In this document: piece by piece, positions 45,518-54,716 of the stretch | How the letters are laid out: every line of letters begins with the position of its first letter | Numbering within the stretch: position 1 is the stretch's first letter | NCBI RefSeq assembly: GCF_001426645.1 | Contig: NZ_LMEX01000003.1 | Coordinates: forward strand, 221,449-285,448 | Direction: 5' to 3' | DNA from: Rhodanobacter sp. Root480 | GTDB lineage: Bacteria; Pseudomonadota; Gammaproteobacteria; Xanthomonadales; Rhodanobacteraceae | DNA: 64,000 nucleotides | Notes under the pieces: generated by a model | Told to the model about the DNA's origin: nothing | Database searches by the model: none | What the model saw: only the letters and a program-made list of their open reading frames with translations | Translations under genes and position numbers: made by a program

Positions 45518-46327
45518 ATGCAGGCATCATCCGCTCGGCAGCAGGGCAGTGGCGCGGCCCTTGGCGACACGCTTTATCCGGACCTGCGCTCGCGGCGGGT
45601 GTTCATCACCGGTGGCGGCAGCGGCATCGGTGAAGCGCTGGTGGAAGCGTTCGTGCGCCAGGGTGCGCAGGTGGCGTTCGTCGACATCAATGCCGCGGTG
45701 AGCGAGGCCCTGGTCGAGCGGTTGCGCGCGCAGGGTCTCGGCCCCGCGCCGTGGTGGCGCCGTTGCGATGTCACCGATGTGCCGTCGCTGCAGCAGGCGA
45801 TCGTCGACGCGGCGCAGGCGCTGGGCACGTTCGATGTGCTGGTGAACAACGTGGGCAGCGACGATCGCCACGCGCTTGAGGATGTCACGCCCGACTATTG
45901 GGACCAGCGCATCGGCGTCAACCAGCGCGCGGCTTTTTTTGCGATCCAGTCGGTGGTGCCGGGCATGCGTGAGCAGGGGCGCGGTTCCATCATCAACCTG
46001 GGTTCGACCGGCTGGCAGACCAAGAACGCGGGCTACCCCTGCTATGCCACCGCCAAGTCGTCGATGAACGGCATGATGCGCGGCATGGCCAAGGCGCTGG
46101 GCGAGCATCGCATCCGCATCAACGTGCTCAGCCCCGGCTGGGTGATGACGGAACGCCAGATCACGCAGTGGCTGGATGCCGAGAGCGAGAAGGAGCTGAT
46201 GAAAAACCAGTGCCTTCCCGACAAGGTGATGCCCGAGGACATCGCCGCGATGGCGCTGTTTCTCGCCTCGGACGCGTCGCGCGCCTGCACCGCGCAGGAG
46301 TTCGTGGTCGACGCCGGCTGGACCTGA
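45518..46327 (+). CDS. SDR sugar dehydrogenase (D-xylose 1-dehydrogenase-like)
   Basis: NAD(P)-dependent short-chain dehydrogenase of 269 residues. The cofactor loop TGGGSGIG is at 31-38, and the catalytic residues are Ser in INLGSTGW, Tyr176 and Lys180 (YATAK). The sequence, including VNNVGSDDRHALEDVTPDYWDQRI, resembles Caulobacter XylB, which oxidises D-xylose to xylonolactone; L-arabinose or L-fucose dehydrogenases are close alternatives. The start at 45518 has GGTGGAG upstream. It is the first step of the pentose oxidation route encoded here, across a shared regulatory gap from the dehydratase. Confidence 0.87.
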   Translation: MQASSARQQGSGAALGDTLYPDLRSRRVFITGGGSGIGEALVEAFVRQGAQVAFVDINAAVSEALVERLRAQGLGPAPWWRRCDVTDVPSLQQAIVDAAQALGTFDVLVNNVGSDDRHALEDVTPDYWDQRIGVNQRAAFFAIQSVVPGMREQGRGSIINLGSTGWQTKNAGYPCYATAKSSMNGMMRGMAKALGEHRIRINVLSPGWVMTERQITQWLDAESEKELMKNQCLPDKVMPEDIAAMALFLASDASRACTAQEFVVDAGWT

Positions 46328-46340
46328 CCGGCCACGTCCG

Positions 46341-47306
46341 TCAATCGAGCCGTGGCAACCCGTAGACGTCGCTGGCGGCCTGCTTCAGCGCCGTCAGCAT
46401 GCATCGGGCCGCCGGTGACAGCAGCCAGTCCTTGCGCGTGATGATGCCGAAGTCGTCCATCTTGCAGGCCAGCTCCACCGGCACCTGCGCTATGACGCCG
46501 TGCGCCACGTAGTACTCGGCCGCATCGGTGGGGATCACGCTGATGTAATCCGTGCGCCGCAACATGTTGAGCACGAACACCAGCGCCGTCGATTCGATCA
46601 GCCGCTCGGGCAGGGCCAGCCCGGTATTGTGGAACAGCAGCTCGAACCGGTGCCGCAGCACGCTGCCGGGTGGCGGCACGATCCAGCCGTATCGCGCCAT
46701 GTCGGCCAGGGAGGGTTTCTTCAGAGCCAGGATCGGGTGGTCGGGGCTGACGATGGCGCAGATCTGTTCCTCGGCCAGCGCCTGGTAATGCAGCTGGCTC
46801 TTGTCGTGCCGGGCAAAGAGCCGGGCCACGAGGATGTCCAGCTTGCGTTGCGCCAGGCGCTCCATCAGCACGTCGCTGCTCTCCACCAGCATCGAGACGC
46901 GCAGCAGGGGGCGCTCCTGCAAGGCGCGCTTGATGGCTTCGGGAATCAGCGTGACCGCCGGCCCCTGGATGGCGCCCACGCGCACGGTGCCGGCGTAGCC
47001 TTCCTTCAGCGATTCGATCTCGTCGCCGGCTTCGCCGAGGCTGGCCAGCGCGATGCGCGCATGGCGGATCATCACCTCGCCGTACAAGGTGGCGCGCATG
47101 CCGCGCGGCATGCGTTCGAACAGCGGCACCTCCATCAGGTCTTCGAGGTCCTTGAGCAGTTTCGAGGCCGCCGGTTGCGACACGTCCAGCGACTCCGCCG
47201 CGCGGTGGATATTGCCCTGCTCATCGATGGCGACCAGCAGCAGCAACTGCCGCGTCTTCAGCCGCGCGCGCAGAAACCACGGTTTTTCCTGGGACACAAC
47301 GGGCAC
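46341..47306 (-). CDS. LysR-family regulator (GbpR-like) of the pentose locus
   Basis: 321 residues: winged helix-turn-helix at about 17-80 (IHRAAESLDVSQPAASKLLKDLE) and a LysR substrate-binding domain. GTG at 47306 is the start, behind AGGAGT. The sequence is of the GbpR type that regulates sugar-uptake genes in Rhizobiales and Burkholderiales. It is divergent from the araD1-like gene; an inverted repeat in that gap is its probable operator. It converges on the dehydrogenase gene with 13 bases between stops. Confidence 0.88.
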   Translation of the reverse strand: MPVVSQEKPWFLRARLKTRQLLLLVAIDEQGNIHRAAESLDVSQPAASKLLKDLEDLMEVPLFERMPRGMRATLYGEVMIRHARIALASLGEAGDEIESLKEGYAGTVRVGAIQGPAVTLIPEAIKRALQERPLLRVSMLVESSDVLMERLAQRKLDILVARLFARHDKSQLHYQALAEEQICAIVSPDHPILALKKPSLADMARYGWIVPPPGSVLRHRFELLFHNTGLALPERLIESTALVFVLNMLRRTDYISVIPTDAAEYYVAHGVIAQVPVELACKMDDFGIITRKDWLLSPAARCMLTALKQAASDVYGLPRLD

Positions 47307-47331
47307 TCCTGCACTAAAAACAACATACGCG

Positions 47332-47353
47332 TTTAGGTATCAGTTGACCTAAA
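47332..47353. promoter_or_regulatory. LysR operator candidate TTTAGGT-N8-ACCTAAA
   Basis: Perfect seven-base arms 8 bases apart in the 170-base divergent gap between the LysR and araD1-like genes. Outside it lie AACAACATA and TATTTGTTGT, a weaker second inverted repeat about the same centre. TTGACC at 47344 within the palindrome could be a -35 element, so binding would affect transcription directly. Confidence 0.6.
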
Positions 47354-47476
47354 AGCCATATTTGTTGTGTATACATGGCCCCGGCAGAATGGGCAATGAT
47401 CCGGGACAGCCAGGCTTGGCTTGCTCCCGCTGCCCGACCTTGGCCGGGCGCATTCCCCAGCTGTCAGGATGTTTGT

Positions 47477-48487
47477 ATGCGATTGATCCAGTTCGTCGAC
47501 GATGCCCGGACGCCCCGGGTGGGCGAGGTCGATGCCAGTGGCGCCACCGTGAAGGCATTGGCCGGTGCGCAGACCTTGTACGCCCTGGCGCAGGAGGCGC
47601 TGGCTTCGGGCCAGTCGCTGGCCGCGCTGATCGGCGCGCGGCCGCGCGACGAGTCGTTCGACTACGCCACCTTGCTCGCCAATGGCCGCGTGCTGCCACC
47701 GCTGCAGCACCCGGACCCGGCGCACTGCCTGGTGACCGGCACCGGTCTGACCCACACCGGCAGCGCCGCCACCCGCGACGCGATGCATCAGCAGGAAGCC
47801 AAGCCGAAGGTCGAAGAGGAAACGCTGACCGATTCGATGCGCATCTTCCGCTGGGGCCTGGAAGGCGGCCGCCCGACCGACGGTCGCCCCGGCGTGCAGC
47901 CGGAGTGGTTCTACAAGGGCAATGGCCACATCGTGGTGGGCACGGGCGCGGCGCTGTCGTCGCCCGGCTTCGCGCTGGACGGGGGCGAGGAGCCGGAGTT
48001 GGTCGGCATCTACCTCATCGACGACGCGGGTACGCCGCGGCGCCTGGGCTTCGCGCTGGGCAACGAATTTTCCGACCACGTGACCGAGCGTCAGAATTAT
48101 CTCTATCTGGCCCACTCGAAATTGCGCCAGTGCGCCGTGGGGCCGGAATTGTGGACCGGCGAACTGCCGGACGACCTGCGCGGGCAGAGCCGCATCCGCC
48201 GGCAGGGCAAGGTGATCTGGGAAAAGCCCTTCGTCACCGGCGAGTCGAACATGTGCCACACGCTCGACAACCTTGAATACCATCACTTCAAGTACGCCGC
48301 CCACCGCCGCCCGGGCGACGTCCATCTGCACTTCATGGGCACGGCGACGCTGAGCTTCGCCGACGGCATCCGGGTGGAGCCGGGCGACGAGTTCGAGATC
48401 GACCTGCCGGCGATGGGCGCGCCACTGCGCAATACGTTGCAGGTCGTCGAGGACGACTTTTCGATCGGTGGCGTGCAGCCACTGTAG
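47477..48487 (+). CDS. araD1: AraD1/GguC-family 2-keto-3-deoxy-L-arabonate dehydratase
   Basis: 336-residue protein of the fumarylacetoacetate-hydrolase fold. Its motifs (CLVTGTGLTHTGSAATRDAMH, PEWFYKGNGHIVVGTG, LGFALGNEFSDHVTERQNYLYLAHSKLR) are those of the AraD1/GguC family, whose members dehydrate 2-keto-3-deoxy-L-arabonate to 2,5-dioxopentanoate. MRLIQFVDD at 47477, with AGGAT upstream, is the family start; an ATG in frame further upstream is ignored. With the SDR and IlvD-type enzymes this makes a non-phosphorylating pentose route. The last enzyme, 2,5-dioxopentanoate dehydrogenase, is not in the window. Confidence 0.88.
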   Translation: MRLIQFVDDARTPRVGEVDASGATVKALAGAQTLYALAQEALASGQSLAALIGARPRDESFDYATLLANGRVLPPLQHPDPAHCLVTGTGLTHTGSAATRDAMHQQEAKPKVEEETLTDSMRIFRWGLEGGRPTDGRPGVQPEWFYKGNGHIVVGTGAALSSPGFALDGGEEPELVGIYLIDDAGTPRRLGFALGNEFSDHVTERQNYLYLAHSKLRQCAVGPELWTGELPDDLRGQSRIRRQGKVIWEKPFVTGESNMCHTLDNLEYHHFKYAAHRRPGDVHLHFMGTATLSFADGIRVEPGDEFEIDLPAMGAPLRNTLQVVEDDFSIGGVQPL

Positions 48488-48713
48488 GCTGTGACGACAG
48501 CCACGACGAAGACATGCCGGCGCCTCATGGCCGGCAAGGGATCGAGAGACGGCGCAAGGGACACGGACGGTACGCGGCGGAGTTCTACACGGCGGTGAAG
48601 GCGGCCTGCATGGCGACCTGATACCGCAGATCGGAGTTGCGTGTGCATCCCGCGGGGAGCGGGGCGGCACCTGTATCGACAGCACCACATAACCGGTTTC
48701 GAAGGGGAAGAGC

Positions 48714-50144
48714 ATGTATCAGTCCGACAGTGAGGCAACCGCCGTGACGCCTCTCGATGTACCCAAGGGGCAGCACAGGAAGCCCCTGCCCATCATCTAC
48801 ATCGTGGGGCCCATCGCCGCCCTTGCCGGCTTGCTGTTCGGCATGGACATCGGCGTGATCTCGGGCGCGTTGCCGCTGATCGCCGAAGCGTTCCACGCCT
48901 CCGACCTGGTCCAGGAAATGATCGTCGCCGCGATGATGGCCGGCGCGGCGGTGGGTGCGATCGGCGGCGGCTGGCTGTCGCACCGCTTCGGTCGCCGGGT
49001 CACGTTGCTGATCAGCGGCGTGATCTTCGTGGTGGGCGCGGTCGGTTGCGCCGTGGCGATGTCGTCGACCACGCTGATCGTCATGCGCGGCCTGCTGGGT
49101 ATCGCGGTGGGCATCTCGTCCTACATCGCGCCGATCTACCTGTCGGAGATGTCGCCTGAACGCAATCGCGGCGCGCTGATCGCCGGTTACCAGTTGTCGA
49201 TCATGATCGGCATCCTGCTCGCCTACCTGATCGGTGCGGGGCTCAGCTATTCCGGCAACTGGCGCCTGATGCTGGGGTCGATGGCACCGTTCGCGGCCAT
49301 CCTTGTGATCACGATGTTCTTCCTGCCGACCAGCCCGCGCTGGTTGATGTCCAAGAAGCGGGATGACGAGGCGCGCGCCGTCTTGCTGAAACTGAGGGAA
49401 AACGACCTCAGCGTCGCCGAGGCGGAAATGGCGGCCATCAGCGTGAGCCTGCAGGTGGAGGGCAACGGCTTCAAGTTGTTCCGCACGAATCCGAATTTCC
49501 GCCGCTCCACCTTCTTGGGCATGCTGCTGCAGTTCATGCAGCAATTCACCGGCGCCAACGTGATCCTGTATTACGCGCCGAAGATCCTGGGCCTGGCCGG
49601 TATCGCCACCGGGGCCAATCGCATGTGGGGCACGGTCGCCATCGGCGCGCTGATGGTGCTGGCCACCTTCATCGCCATCAACCAGGTCGATCGCCTGGGC
49701 CGCAAGCCGCTGCTGTACATCGGCTACTCCGTCATGGGGCTGTGCATGCTGGGCATGGCGGCACTGTTCCATGTGGGGCTGGGGTCCGGATATTCCGCCG
49801 CCATTGCCATCGCGCTGCTGGTCGCGTTCGTGATCGCCTACGCGATGTCCGCCGCGCCGGTGGTGTGGATCCTGTGCTCGGAGATCCAGCCGCTGAACGG
49901 TCGCGACTTCGGCGTGTCCTGCTCGACGGTGACCAACTGGGTGAGCAACTTCGTCGTCGGCGCCACCTTCCTGTCGCTGCTGACGGCGCTGGGTACCGGG
50001 CCCACGTTCGCCCTCTATGCGGTGCTCAACTTCCTGTTCATCGGCCTGGTCTGGCGACTGTTGCCGGAGACCAAGGGCGTGACCCTGGAGAACATCGAAC
50101 GCAAGCTGATGTCCGGTGTACGCCTGCGCGATATCGGCATCTGA
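48714..50144 (+). CDS. AraE/XylE-type pentose:H+ symporter (MFS)
   Basis: 476-residue sugar porter with twelve predicted helices. Signatures of the family are GLLFGMDIGVISGAL, GRR between helices 2 and 3, PTSPRWL after helix 6, QQFTGANVILYYAPKI in helix 7 and PETKGVTLE at the end. GAAGGGGAAG precedes the ATG. The close match of layout to GalP/AraE/XylE and its place in a pentose operon make L-arabinose or D-xylose the likely substrate. The 226-base gap after the araD1-like gene shows no operator I can support. Confidence 0.92.
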   Translation: MYQSDSEATAVTPLDVPKGQHRKPLPIIYIVGPIAALAGLLFGMDIGVISGALPLIAEAFHASDLVQEMIVAAMMAGAAVGAIGGGWLSHRFGRRVTLLISGVIFVVGAVGCAVAMSSTTLIVMRGLLGIAVGISSYIAPIYLSEMSPERNRGALIAGYQLSIMIGILLAYLIGAGLSYSGNWRLMLGSMAPFAAILVITMFFLPTSPRWLMSKKRDDEARAVLLKLRENDLSVAEAEMAAISVSLQVEGNGFKLFRTNPNFRRSTFLGMLLQFMQQFTGANVILYYAPKILGLAGIATGANRMWGTVAIGALMVLATFIAINQVDRLGRKPLLYIGYSVMGLCMLGMAALFHVGLGSGYSAAIAIALLVAFVIAYAMSAAPVVWILCSEIQPLNGRDFGVSCSTVTNWVSNFVVGATFLSLLTALGTGPTFALYAVLNFLFIGLVWRLLPETKGVTLENIERKLMSGVRLRDIGI

Positions 50145-50219
50145 CGGCGTGCGCCTCGCGGCCGGCTGGTTCGCGAGGCGCGCACGATGCCGTTCCATTC
50201 CACTGCGAGGAGCCTGTCC

Positions 50220-51368
50220 GTGAAGAATCCCCATCGCCACCTGATGTTGAGCCTCGCCTGCGCGCTGTTGCTGCCGAGCGCCGCGCTGGCCACGACCGCC
50301 ACGCGTTCCAGTTTTGGCTCGATGCCCGGCGGCAGCAAGGTCGAGGCGGTCAAGTTGCAGAACGGGCACGGCACCAGCGTCACGGTGATCGCGTACGGCG
50401 CGCGGGTGCAGTCGCTCATCACGCCCGACCGCAACGGGAAGCTGGCGGATGTGGCGCTGGGCTACAACACGATGGACGGCTATCTGTCCAAACGCCAGTT
50501 CTTCGGCGCCACCGTCGGCCGCTTCGCCAACCGCATCGACAAGGGCCAGTTCACGCTTGACGGCGTGCACCACCAGCTCACCCTCAACGACGGCCCCAAC
50601 TCCCTGCATGGGGGAATCGGCGGTCTCGACACGCGGTTGTGGAAAGTCACTTCCGTGAAGCAGGGCCCCACGGCCAGCGTCACGCTGAGCGACGTCAGCC
50701 CCGACGGCGACCAGGGTTATCCCGGCCGCCTGTCCCTCACGGTCACGTACTCGCTGGATGAAGACAATCAGCTGACCATCGATCACCGCGCTACCACGGA
50801 CAAGACGACCATCGTCAACCTGTCCAACCACACCTACTGGAACCTCAACGGCGAGGGCTCGGGCACGGCGATGGATCAACGGCTGATGATCCCGGCCGAC
50901 GAAATCACGCCGGTGGACGACACCCTGATCCCGACCGGCGCTTTCCTTGCGGTGGCCGGCACGCCCTACGATTTCCGCCAGGCCAAGGCGATCGGCAAGG
51001 ACGTCCGCGATGGCCATTCACACCAGTTGATGACCGGCAAGGGTTACGACATGAACTGGGTGATCAGCCACGCGAAGAGCGCCCAGCCGCGACTGGTGGC
51101 GCAGGTGGAATCGCCCGACAGCGGTCGCGTGCTGCGTCTGTATTCGGATCAGCCTGGCCTGCAGTTCTATTCCGGCAATTTCCTCGACGGCACCACGGTG
51201 GGCAAATCCGGGCACACGTATCGCCAGGGCGACGCGTTCGTGCTGGAGCCGCAGCTGTTCCCGGACACGCCCAACCATCCGGAGTTCGGCTCGGCCGTGT
51301 TGAAGCCGGGACAGGTGTATGAAAACCGCATGGTCTATCGCTTCTCGACCGACAAGGGCGGCAAGTGA
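50220..51368 (+). CDS. Exported aldose 1-epimerase (mutarotase)
   Basis: 382-residue mutarotase interconverting alpha and beta anomers of aldoses. The catalytic His is in NLSNHTYWNL and the Glu in VLEPQLFPDTPNH; GRFANRI and NDGPNSLHGG also match the family. GTG 50220 is chosen because GAGGAG lies seven bases upstream and a normal signal peptide (MLSLACALLLPSAALA) follows; ATG at 50187 would lengthen the N-region. It probably prepares periplasmic pentose for the transporter or dehydrogenase 75 bases upstream. Confidence 0.9.
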   Translation: MKNPHRHLMLSLACALLLPSAALATTATRSSFGSMPGGSKVEAVKLQNGHGTSVTVIAYGARVQSLITPDRNGKLADVALGYNTMDGYLSKRQFFGATVGRFANRIDKGQFTLDGVHHQLTLNDGPNSLHGGIGGLDTRLWKVTSVKQGPTASVTLSDVSPDGDQGYPGRLSLTVTYSLDEDNQLTIDHRATTDKTTIVNLSNHTYWNLNGEGSGTAMDQRLMIPADEITPVDDTLIPTGAFLAVAGTPYDFRQAKAIGKDVRDGHSHQLMTGKGYDMNWVISHAKSAQPRLVAQVESPDSGRVLRLYSDQPGLQFYSGNFLDGTTVGKSGHTYRQGDAFVLEPQLFPDTPNHPEFGSAVLKPGQVYENRMVYRFSTDKGGK

Positions 51369-51392
51369 TCCGCACTGTCCGCACGTTGTGAT

Positions 51393-51422
51393 GAAAAACC
51401 CCGCGAAAGCGGGGTTTTTTTG
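51393..51422. terminator. Terminator shared by mutarotase and LysR genes
   Basis: AAAAACCCCGC-GAAA-GCGGGGTTTTTTT: a seven-base stem with GAAA loop and A/T tracts on both sides, between convergent genes; same form as the one at 43563. Confidence 0.92.
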
Positions 51423-51424
51423 TG

Positions 51425-52324
51425 TCAGCCGTTCGCCTTGATGAAATCGATGAAGGCGCGCAGCGGTGCCGGCACCAGCCGCCGTCCGGGGTAATAAAGA
51501 AAGGGTCCGGGGAAGGACAGCCACCACGGCTCCAGCACCGCTTCCAGCGCGCCGCTGTCCAGCTGCGGGCGGATCCAGTCCTCGAACATCGCCACGATGC
51601 CGCAGCCGGCGACCGCTGCGTCGACGGCCAGGTCGGAGGCGCCGCCCATGCGCACCACCAGCGGCCCGGTCGGTTCCACCAGTACGGTTTCGCCGTCCCT
51701 CTCGAACTCCCAGGCGGGCATGTTGCCGCTGGCGAAGCGGCCGCGCAGGCAGGCGTGGGCGAGCAGGTCGCGCGGATGCTGCGGGCGGCCGTGAAGGTCC
51801 AGGTAGGCCGGCGACGCGGCCGTGGCGAAGCGCTGCACGCGGGGCCCGATCGGTACCGCGATCATGTCCTGCTCCAGCCGTTCGTCGTAGCGGATGCCCG
51901 CATCGCAGCCGGCGGCCAGCACGTCGACGAAGCTTTCGTCGGTGAGCACTTCCAGACGGATCTCGGGATAGGCCGCCAGGAACGGCGGCACGATGGCGGG
52001 CAACACCAGCCGCGAGGCGCTCATCGGTACGTTGAGCCGCAAGGTGCCCGCGGGGCGCTCGCGAAAGCGGTTGACCACGTCCAGCGCGCCTTCCACCTCG
52101 GCCAGGGCCGGGCGCAGCCGTTCCAGCAAGCCCATGCCGGCTTCGGTTGGCGCCACGCTGCGTGTGGTGCGATGGAGCAGGCGTACGCCCAGCTGCGTTT
52201 CGAGCCGGCGCACCGCCTCGCTGAGCATGGATGCGCTGCCGCCGCTGAGGCGCGCGCCTTCACGGAAACCGCCGGCGGTCGCCACGGTCACGAATGCGTT
52301 CAGATCGGCCAGGTTGGGTTTCAT
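51425..52324 (-). CDS. LysR-family regulator divergent from pdxI-like gene
   Basis: 299 residues from MKPNLADLNAF at 52324: helix-turn-helix at about 18-65 (GGFREGARLSGGSASMLSEAVRRLE) and a LysR/CrgA-type substrate-binding domain with RIRYDERLEQDMIAVPIG-like features. An earlier ATG at 52366 would add 14 residues without family support. LysR regulators of this CrgA type usually control the divergent gene, here the aldo/keto reductase 119 bases away. The effector is unknown. Confidence 0.9.
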   Translation of the reverse strand: MKPNLADLNAFVTVATAGGFREGARLSGGSASMLSEAVRRLETQLGVRLLHRTTRSVAPTEAGMGLLERLRPALAEVEGALDVVNRFRERPAGTLRLNVPMSASRLVLPAIVPPFLAAYPEIRLEVLTDESFVDVLAAGCDAGIRYDERLEQDMIAVPIGPRVQRFATAASPAYLDLHGRPQHPRDLLAHACLRGRFASGNMPAWEFERDGETVLVEPTGPLVVRMGGASDLAVDAAVAGCGIVAMFEDWIRPQLDSGALEAVLEPWWLSFPGPFLYYPGRRLVPAPLRAFIDFIKANG

Positions 52325-52443
52325 CGCTTTCTCCACCGGATCTCCATTGTGCGGAAAACGGTACAAGTCGTGCGGATTGTTACCGCTTATCGCGCTATCC
52401 GGCAGGTTCTACGCTTGGATTCCCCCCTGACAGGAGATTGACC

Positions 52444-53316
52444 ATGTCCCACATCACGAAGTCCGGCACCTTCCAGCTCGGCGACCGTCGCGTCCATCGG
52501 CTGGGTTACGGCGCGATGCAGTTGGCCGGCCCCGGCGTGTTCGGTCCGCCTCGCGATCGCAACGCGGCGCTGGCGGTGCTGCGTGCCGCGGTCGAAAGCG
52601 GTGTGGACCATATCGACACCAGCGATTTCTACGGCCCGCACGTCACCAACCGACTGATCCGCGACGCCCTGCATCCGTATCGGGACGATCTGGTCATCGT
52701 TACCAAGATCGGCGCGCGGCGCGATGACAAGGGCGGCTGGTTGCCCGCGTTTTCACGCGAGGAGCTGACGGCCGCCGTGCACGACAACCTGCGCAACCTG
52801 GGCCTGGAGGCGCTCGACGTGGTCAACCTGCGCATCATGTTCGACACGCATGGGCCGGCCGAAGGCTCGATCGCGGAGCCGCTCTCGGTGCTCGCCGACC
52901 TGCAACGACAGGGCCTGGTGCGCCATGTCGGCCTGAGCAACGTCACGCCCACGCAAATCGCGGAAGGGCGCGGCATCTGCAACATCGCCTGCGTGCAGAA
53001 CCAATACAATCTCGCGCATCGTGACGACGATGGTTTGATCGATGAGTTGGCCCGCGACGACATCGCCTACGTGCCATTTTTCCCGTTGGGCGGTTTCAGT
53101 CCGCTGCAATCGTCGACCCTGTCCGACGTGGCCGCGCGCCTCGGTGCCACACCGATGCAGGTGGCGCTGGCCTGGTTGCTGCAGCGCTCGCCCAACATCC
53201 TGCTGATCCCCGGTACGTCGTCGGTCGATCATTTGCACGAGAACCTGGCGGCGGCCGATCTGGTGTTGTCGGACGAGGTGCGGCGTGAACTGGACAGCGT
53301 GGCGAGCGCTGGCTGA
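52444..53316 (+). CDS. pdxI: Aldo/keto reductase, pyridoxal reductase (PdxI/YdbC)-like
   Basis: 290-residue NADPH-dependent reductase. From memory it matches E. coli YdbC over nearly its whole length (RLGYGAMQLAGPGVFGPPRDR; HIDTSDFYGPHVTN; IAYVPFFPLGGFSPLQSSTLSDVAARLGATPMQVALAWLLQRSPNILLIPGTSS). That protein is PdxI, which reduces pyridoxal to pyridoxine in vitamin B6 salvage. The usual catalytic Asp, Tyr and Lys are present (DTSDFY, VTKIG); the strand that normally supplies the His reads VVNLRIM, as in YdbC. GACAGGAG lies before the ATG. Its position divergent from a LysR gene suggests induced expression. Confidence 0.86.
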   Translation: MSHITKSGTFQLGDRRVHRLGYGAMQLAGPGVFGPPRDRNAALAVLRAAVESGVDHIDTSDFYGPHVTNRLIRDALHPYRDDLVIVTKIGARRDDKGGWLPAFSREELTAAVHDNLRNLGLEALDVVNLRIMFDTHGPAEGSIAEPLSVLADLQRQGLVRHVGLSNVTPTQIAEGRGICNIACVQNQYNLAHRDDDGLIDELARDDIAYVPFFPLGGFSPLQSSTLSDVAARLGATPMQVALAWLLQRSPNILLIPGTSSVDHLHENLAAADLVLSDEVRRELDSVASAG

Positions 53317-53373
53317 CGCGGGTATACGGACAGGCGGCGGATGCCTTCACGCCTGCCGCCCTAGGCTTTGGCC

Positions 53374-54087
53374 ATGCGTGCGTGGCTGCTCCTGCTACTT
53401 CTCGGTTCCCTCGCCGCCCTGGTCTGGGTTCGCGGCTGGCGTCCGCCGGATCGCTACAACCCCTGGGCGCCGCTGGATCTGCGCGCTGAACCGGACCGCT
53501 TCCTGCGTTACAAGATGCGCCGCCTCGCGGCCGATCCAGCGCGTTGCCTGGCGGCGTTGCGCCAGGCGGACGTGCGGTTTGCGCTGGTGCCCGATCGCAC
53601 GGGTCCAGGCGGTTGCGGCTGGCATGATGCGGTGCGCTTGCGCGGTACCGGCGTGGCCACGCTGTCCAGCCCGGCGGTGATGTCGTGCCCGTTGGCCGCC
53701 ACGCTGGTGCTGTTCGACCGCGATGCGTTGCAACCGGCGGCGCACGCGTCGTTTCATCAGCCGGTGGTGCGCATCGACCACGTGGGCAGCTATGCCTGCC
53801 GCAATGTCTATCACCGCAACGATGCGCCGCTGAGCCGGCATGCCCGCGCGCAGGCCATCGATATCACCGGGTTTCGGCTGGCCGATGGCCGGCGCGTCGA
53901 GATCGGCAAGGACTGGGACGATGCCGGGCCCGCGGGCCGGTTTCTGCGCCAGGTGCATGGTCGCGGCTGCGCGGTCGCCGGCATGCTGCTGGGGCCGGAT
54001 TACAACGCCGCCCACCGCACGCATTTCCACATCGAGGCCACGGGCTGGGGCTATTGCCCAGGAGGCGGCTCGGGTCAGATGCGGTAA
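53374..54087 (+). CDS. Extensin-like family protein, membrane-anchored
   Basis: 237 residues. An N-terminal helix ([19 protein letters not shown]) anchors or exports the protein. The remainder is the extensin-like C-terminal domain (DUF) known in Proteobacteria, with [24 protein letters not shown] and [15 protein letters not shown]; the last pattern (D-x-T and HxH) recalls the zinc site of LAS-fold D,D-peptidases, so murein hydrolysis is possible. Several cysteines suggest disulfides. It overlaps the convergent coq7 gene by 13 bases. Confidence 0.8.
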   Translation: MRAWLLLLLLGSLAALVWVRGWRPPDRYNPWAPLDLRAEPDRFLRYKMRRLAADPARCLAALRQADVRFALVPDRTGPGGCGWHDAVRLRGTGVATLSSPAVMSCPLAATLVLFDRDALQPAAHASFHQPVVRIDHVGSYACRNVYHRNDAPLSRHARAQAIDITGFRLADGRRVEIGKDWDDAGPAGRFLRQVHGRGCAVAGMLLGPDYNAAHRTHFHIEATGWGYCPGGGSGQMR

Positions 54088-54716
54088 GCCACGGTTTTCA
54101 TCACCATCGAGCTGGCGTGCATCAGTTGCGGCAGCGGGAAGGGCAGGGCGATGCCGCCGCGTTGCTGTGCGGCGTCGGCGTGACGGACTTCGTCAACCTG
54201 CATCTGCGTCAGCACGGCGCGCGAGCGTTCGTCCGCGGCAGGCAGTTTTTCCAGATGCTCGGCCAGGTGCGCTTCCACCTGGTGCTCGGTTTCCACCACG
54301 AAGCCCAGGCTGACCGGATCGCCGACCAGAGCCGCCGCCGCGCCGATCGCGTAGCTGCCCGCATACCACAGCGGATTGAGCAGGCTGGGGCGGCTGTCCA
54401 GTTGTTGCAGGCGCTGCGCGCACCAGGCCAGGTGGTCCGTTTCCTCCGCCGCTGCGTGCAACAGATGGGCACGGTTGTCGGCGTCGCGGGCCAGCGCGGC
54501 CTGGCCGAAATACAGCGCCTGCGCGCAGACCTCGCCGGTGTGGTTGACGCGCATCAGCCCGGCGGCGTGGCGGCGCTCAGCATCGTCGAGATCGGCTTCG
54601 GCAATGCCACTGGCCGGCGACGGGCGCTCGGCCATGGGCATGCCGGCGATCGCTTCCAGCGCGCGCTCGCAGCGGTCAAGCAGGCGATCGAAGGGGCTCA
54701 GGGTGCGAACATTCAT
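54075..54716 (-). CDS. coq7: 2-polyprenyl-3-methyl-6-methoxy-1,4-benzoquinone monooxygenase
   Basis: 213-residue di-iron hydroxylase of ubiquinone synthesis (COQ7 family), the last hydroxylation step. Di-iron ligands appear as Glu in [24 protein letters not shown] and the second ExxH in [12 protein letters not shown] membrane-associated hydrophobic segment ([12 protein letters not shown]) links the two halves, as usual. Its start overlaps the end of the Fe-S protein gene by 41 bases, so the two are probably co-transcribed. Confidence 0.93.
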   Translation of the reverse strand: MNVRTLSPFDRLLDRCERALEAIAGMPMAERPSPASGIAEADLDDAERRHAAGLMRVNHTGEVCAQALYFGQAALARDADNRAHLLHAAAEETDHLAWCAQRLQQLDSRPSLLNPLWYAGSYAIGAAAALVGDPVSLGFVVETEHQVEAHLAEHLEKLPAADERSRAVLTQMQVDEVRHADAAQQRGGIALPFPLPQLMHASSMVMKTVAYRI

